A stretch of 64,000 bases of DNA from Lachnospiraceae bacterium. Its GTDB lineage: Bacteria > Bacillota > Clostridia > Lachnospirales > Lachnospiraceae. The notes beneath the pieces were generated by a model, which saw nothing but the letters and a program-made list of their open reading frames with translations, was not told the DNA's origin and did not search any database. Of this stretch, positions 60,410-64,000 are shown one piece after another. The stretch is taken from contig JAGAMG010000054.1 in assembly GCA_017624835.1 (NCBI GenBank), forward strand, positions 51,799 through 115,798. The letters are read 5' to 3'. Position 1 is the stretch's first letter; the number at the start of each line of letters is the position of its first letter. Position numbers and translations under genes: made by a program.

Positions 60410-62077
60410 CTACATCCCTCCATCTGAGAATTTATATACAATATCAATTACACCATCAGAAAAAACAATGATTTTTTCGATTAGTGCTTCTACCAACTGA
60501 ATATTGAGTTTTTTGCATTTCTCCACTTTCAGAAGGGAACGCAAAAATTTATTCTCTTCTTCTGCCCTACTCTTAGCTTTTCTAATCTTTCGCTTAATTT
60601 CCTCTAATCTTTTTTCTGCGAAATAATCCTGTTCTTTTTTATTTTGTTTTAAGACATCATACTCCGCTCTGGTTATCACTCCTTCTTTATACTGCCCATA
60701 TATGATACCTGCTTGTTTTTTCATATACTCACATTCTTCAGCAATTTTCTTTTCCTCAAGTTCATATTCAGCAATTTTGCTTTCATACTCCTCCATATTC
60801 AGCTTTGTCAAATCTTTTGCCTTAACCTGCTGCTCCTTTAAAACATTACGCAGCTGTTCCAAAACAAAGGCAGTAATCTGTTCTTCTCTGATATAATTCT
60901 TTTCACACTTTCTTTCATCAATCAGATATGCGCTCCGGCAATAATACGCATAATGCCGCTCATCCTTTACCCTGCTCTGGTAATAAGTTGCATGCATTAC
61001 TTTTCCACAGCACCCACAACACAAAATATTACGATAAATATTCTCTGTGTTTTTATTCTTATATTGAATTTTAGTTTCCGACTTACCACCTGACTTTCGT
61101 TCCTTCACTCTTTCAAATAATTCCTGATTAATAATCGCTTCATGTGTGTCCCTTACTGTTACCCAATCTTTTTCCTCCGCAAAAGATACACCTTTTTGCC
61201 CTTCATACAGTCTTGATTGCGATTTACATTGCTGCAGATTTCCCAAATAGTTTGTATTTTGGAGTATTCCTGAAATAGAGCCTTCGCTCCACTGATGCAG
61301 TATCTCCCCCTCCTCACAATAAACATGACCATACTTTTTGTAATCACTGATTCTATGCACTTTATCTGAATACAGCTGGGTAATAATATCCCTAATAGTT
61401 ATTCCCTGAGCATATAATTCAAAGATATTTCGCACAACTTCCGCACATTCTTCATTAATTTGAAGCTTACGAAGCCCCTGAACATGAACCACCTCATAAC
61501 CGTATGGTGCGAAACTACCGATAAAGGAACCACTTTCCGCTGACATTTTTCTTGCAACCGCTACTCTTTTTGAAATATCCTTCGCATACATATCATTTAC
61601 AAGGTTTTTAATATTCATTGCAAGCTTACTTTCATTTACATTTGCTGCCATGGAATCAAAATGGTCCGCTACCGCAATAAACCTACATCCTAAAAACGGT
61701 AATATCTTTTCTATCAAATTTCCGGTTTCAAGATAATCCCTTCCAAAACGTGACAAATCTTTCACGATAATACAATTTACTCTATGCTCTTTTACATCCT
61801 GCATCAGTCTCTCAAAACCGTTTCTCTCAAAGGAAGTACTTGATATCCCTCTGTCTATATAAGTATCATATACTACCAGCTCCATCTCCCTGTTCGGATT
61901 GGAATTATTGTCAAAAATGAACTGATTTATAATATCAATCTGATTTTCAACAGACTCGGATTTTCGGTCATGATTATCTACAGACAATCTGCTGTAAACA
62001 CCAACATAATAACTTAGTTTACCATTCGCCCTAAGCCCGTTATTGGTGTCCTTATATCTCTTTGCCGTTCTTGCCAT
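60410..62077 (-). CDS. Large serine recombinase
   Basis: A 555-residue large serine recombinase: GVYSRLSVDNHDR catalytic motif, ESVENQIDIINQFI, DTYIDRGISSTSFERNG, VKDLSRFGRDYLETG, recombinase domain with a zinc ribbon (CCGCCGKV ... YCRSAY ... CEKNYI), then a coiled coil (about 420-520). GAGGTGG before its ATG lies inside the end of the upstream recombinase gene, so translation is coupled. It differs clearly from its two neighbours, so the trio is not a recent tandem duplication. Confidence 0.95.
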   Translation of the reverse strand: MARTAKRYKDTNNGLRANGKLSYYVGVYSRLSVDNHDRKSESVENQIDIINQFIFDNNSNPNREMELVVYDTYIDRGISSTSFERNGFERLMQDVKEHRVNCIIVKDLSRFGRDYLETGNLIEKILPFLGCRFIAVADHFDSMAANVNESKLAMNIKNLVNDMYAKDISKRVAVARKMSAESGSFIGSFAPYGYEVVHVQGLRKLQINEECAEVVRNIFELYAQGITIRDIITQLYSDKVHRISDYKKYGHVYCEEGEILHQWSEGSISGILQNTNYLGNLQQCKSQSRLYEGQKGVSFAEEKDWVTVRDTHEAIINQELFERVKERKSGGKSETKIQYKNKNTENIYRNILCCGCCGKVMHATYYQSRVKDERHYAYYCRSAYLIDERKCEKNYIREEQITAFVLEQLRNVLKEQQVKAKDLTKLNMEEYESKIAEYELEEKKIAEECEYMKKQAGIIYGQYKEGVITRAEYDVLKQNKKEQDYFAEKRLEEIKRKIRKAKSRAEEENKFLRSLLKVEKCKKLNIQLVEALIEKIIVFSDGVIDIVYKFSDGGM

Positions 62078-63733
62078 TTACACCACCTCCTGCTTCAAAA
62101 TATCATTCTGAACCATTTGGTTAATGACTTTCAATTTCTCTAATTCGTTGGAAAAGCGAAAAACAATATCCAGTTTTTTACCCTCATGAACATATACTTT
62201 GCTGACCATTGTAACCAGCAATTCCCTTGTCAGCGCACCCAAGTCTTTTGATTCTTTGTATTTATCCAACTGTGTTTTTGCTGCAACTCCATTTTGAAAC
62301 ATTTTTTTCACAAGGTTTTTCTGATTACTGATTGCAAGCTCAAGTTCATCACATTTTTTGGTATAAAGATTATGGAACTCTTCAAATTCTTCCTTATCTA
62401 TCAATCCCTCTTTCAAATCAGACAACAGACCGCTTTTCAAGCCATAATACTTATTGTATTCACTTCTCAATACGCTAATCTGCGAATCATACTCTACTAC
62501 CTGTTCATAATTTACATTCATTTCGTCCATCACATCCATAATTTCAGAGTATGATGCCATCAGGTCTATCCATGTTTTTATCTCTTTCAATAAAATCTTC
62601 TTTAACACGTCTTCCTCTATACTATGACGGCTGCATCCCAATGACTTATTCTTTGTCTGACATATATAAAAGACCCGCTTCTTTCCTTTATAAGTGTTGA
62701 CTCGTTTAATCATGGGTGTTTTACAATCTGCACACAGAAGAATCCCACTAAAAAGATTCGCTGTATCTGTATCAGCAGATGTTCTTCCATCAAACTTTAG
62801 CAATTCCTGAACCAAATTAAAATCCATTTCAGAAATAATGGCTTCATGAGTATTTTTTACCTGTATCCATTCTTCTTCCGCCTTTATCACTCGCTTCTTT
62901 ACCTTATAGCTTATTTTCTCCTGCTTTCCCTGCTCCATATAACCGATGTATACCCTGTTTGTCAAAATACGTTTTACTGATACAGCAGCCCATTTTGCTG
63001 TTCCTGCACTTTCAAATCCTGTTGAAAACTTTATGCCTAATGATTTTTTATATTCCATAGGCGATAATATCCCAAAATCATTGAGCTTATTTGCAATCGC
63101 TCCTAAGCTCATTCCTGCAATCTTCCATGAAAATATCTTTCGTACCACATCTGCTGCATATTCATCTATAATCAGTTGGTTTTTATCATCCGGATTTTTC
63201 AAATAACCATATACTGTAAATGCAGATATACACTTTCCTTCCAGACGTTTTACTTTTTGATGTGCCTTAACCTTCATACTAATATCCCGGCAATAGCTGT
63301 CATTCACGAAATTTTTAACAGGCAATACCAATGCCTGATCTGTCTTATCCGCTGACAAACTATCATAATTATCAGTGACCGCAATAAAACGCACATTAAA
63401 AGCCGGGAAGGTTTTCTGAATAAACCGCCCGGCTTCAATATAATCTCGTCCAAATCTTGATAAATCTTTTACGATGACACAATTCACTTTTCCGGCACGA
63501 ATATCTTCCATCATTCGCTCAAATTCCGGTCGATTAAAATCTGCTCCTGAATAACCGTCATCAATATAAATATCGAAAATTTGTAAATCATCATGACTTT
63601 GAACATATGCTCTCAATAAATCACGTTGACTACTTATACTATTACTTTCTGTTTTATTTCTGCCATCAATGTCTGTGTCATCTCTGGAAAGACGCAGATA
63701 AAGGGCAGTATCATAAATATTCTTTTTACTCAT
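62078..63733 (-). CDS. Large serine recombinase, first of the trio
   Basis: 551 residues from MSKKNIYDTALYLRLS; AAGGAG lies 7 bases before this ATG. Catalytic motif LYLRLSRDDTD, SNSISSQRDLLRAYV, YIDDGYSGADFNRPEFERM, VIVKDLSRFGRDYIEAG. The recombinase domain, zinc ribbon (CADCKTP ... ICQTKNKSLGCSR) and coiled coil follow. The promoter is at 63821-63849. Together the three recombinases probably form the integration-excision module of the accessory region to the left, or of an element that extends beyond the window. Confidence 0.95.
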   Translation of the reverse strand: MSKKNIYDTALYLRLSRDDTDIDGRNKTESNSISSQRDLLRAYVQSHDDLQIFDIYIDDGYSGADFNRPEFERMMEDIRAGKVNCVIVKDLSRFGRDYIEAGRFIQKTFPAFNVRFIAVTDNYDSLSADKTDQALVLPVKNFVNDSYCRDISMKVKAHQKVKRLEGKCISAFTVYGYLKNPDDKNQLIIDEYAADVVRKIFSWKIAGMSLGAIANKLNDFGILSPMEYKKSLGIKFSTGFESAGTAKWAAVSVKRILTNRVYIGYMEQGKQEKISYKVKKRVIKAEEEWIQVKNTHEAIISEMDFNLVQELLKFDGRTSADTDTANLFSGILLCADCKTPMIKRVNTYKGKKRVFYICQTKNKSLGCSRHSIEEDVLKKILLKEIKTWIDLMASYSEIMDVMDEMNVNYEQVVEYDSQISVLRSEYNKYYGLKSGLLSDLKEGLIDKEEFEEFHNLYTKKCDELELAISNQKNLVKKMFQNGVAAKTQLDKYKESKDLGALTRELLVTMVSKVYVHEGKKLDIVFRFSNELEKLKVINQMVQNDILKQEVV

Positions 63734-63791
63734 GTGCATCACTCCTTACTTTAATGTCGTTAATGCGAAACTTCACAAACATACGATTAAA

Positions 63792-63817
63792 GTCAGGAAT
63801 CCGCTTTCAATCCTGAC
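63792..63817. promoter_or_regulatory. Leader hairpin of the recombinase operon
   Basis: GTCAGGA / TCCTGAC with a 12-base loop lies just downstream of the promoter, in the untranslated leader of the recombinase transcript. It could be an operator, an attenuator or part of an attachment site. Confidence 0.45.
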
Positions 63818-63820
63818 CTT

Positions 63821-63849
63821 AGATTAACATAACTTTTTCATTCTGTCGA
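63821..63849 (-). promoter_or_regulatory. Promoter of the recombinase operon
   Basis: On the minus strand TCGACA (63849-63844), a 17-base spacer and TAATCT (63826-63821), about 90 bases before the first recombinase start. Farther right a plus-strand terminator-like hairpin AAGGAAT / ATTCCTT (63943-63959) precedes TTT. No gene was seen in 63850-64000. Confidence 0.6.
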
Positions 63850-64000
63850 GTCATTTTAATCTTGAGTTTCCGCAGTTTTATCCACAGAACCCTGTTTTTA
63901 TGAACTTCACTATAAACATCTTTCAAAAAACACCCAAAATATAAGGAATCTCATTCCTTTTTGATGTAAAATAAAGTCACCACAACAATTATCCACTAAA

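Larger units (their letters stand above)
50470..64000. mobile_element. Probable integrated mobile element or accessory island (boundaries not defined)
   Basis: Left limit: the cut ABC-2 permease gene near 50480. Content: cargo modules of unknown or defence-like function, repeats separating the modules, and three serine recombinases at the right. No direct repeat marking both ends was found, and the missing half of the permease is not visible before 64000, so the element may continue past the window or may be an assembly of several insertions. No conjugation genes are present. Confidence 0.45.

Noticed and set aside
49016-64000. CRISPR array or toxin-antitoxin operon in the accessory region
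   Set aside because: The repeats found are three diverged intergenic copies with genes between them, not short regularly spaced repeats. No gene pair shows recognisable toxin-antitoxin motifs.

Overview
The window looks like chromosomal DNA of a Gram-positive anaerobe of the Clostridia, most likely a Lachnospiraceae-type gut bacterium. This is an inference from AT-leaning sequence, AGGAGG-type ribosome binding sites, lipoprotein signal peptides, the large two-component repertoire, an intracellular GH53 galactanase locus and clustered large serine recombinases. No rRNA, tRNA or CRISPR array was seen.

Positions 1-12 kb hold housekeeping and export genes: a partial AraC-type regulator divergent from a heterodimeric ABC exporter, a MATE efflux pump, the magnesium channel MgtE with a possible upstream leader ORF, a YigZ-family protein, a class A penicillin-binding protein and two small orphan proteins. 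Positions 12-20 kb form a galacto-oligosaccharide locus on the minus strand: sugar-binding lipoprotein, two permeases, cytoplasmic GH53 galactanase, a 612-residue protein of unknown function and a coupled zinc-ribbon protein. A LacI-type regulator lies just upstream, and repeated TTGCGCA sites overlap the promoters. Positions 20-24 kb carry a YtrA-like GntR regulator with an ABC-2 transporter and a CPBP-family membrane protease.

Positions 24-32 kb are a four-gene signalling operon: two membrane-anchored BMP-family binding proteins without a transporter, an 1842-residue double hybrid histidine kinase that ends in HPt, receiver and HD-GYP domains, and a single-domain receiver. Positions 32-41 kb hold mostly uncharacterised genes: two paralogous beta-helix lipoproteins (one with strikingly higher GC), a DUF6935-like protein, a BspA-type leucine-rich protein, a lipocalin-like-repeat lipoprotein and a zinc-ribbon protein. 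Positions 41-49 kb contain a second signalling cluster: a LuxR-type response regulator, a sensor kinase and a multi-pass partner with a degenerate kinase core, divergent from an orphan sugar-binding lipoprotein and a membrane-tethered LuxR regulator. Both signalling clusters pair solute-binding proteins with signal transduction and show no permease.

From about 50.48 kb to the right edge the DNA looks accessory. It begins with a truncated ABC-2 permease remnant, then carries a SEC-C protein and its partner, a Schlafen/AlbA-type protein, a three-gene AAA ATPase / possible TOPRIM / DUF6414 operon that is a defence candidate, a DUF6870-like protein, and three adjacent large serine recombinases. 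Three diverged copies of one intergenic repeat separate these cargo modules.
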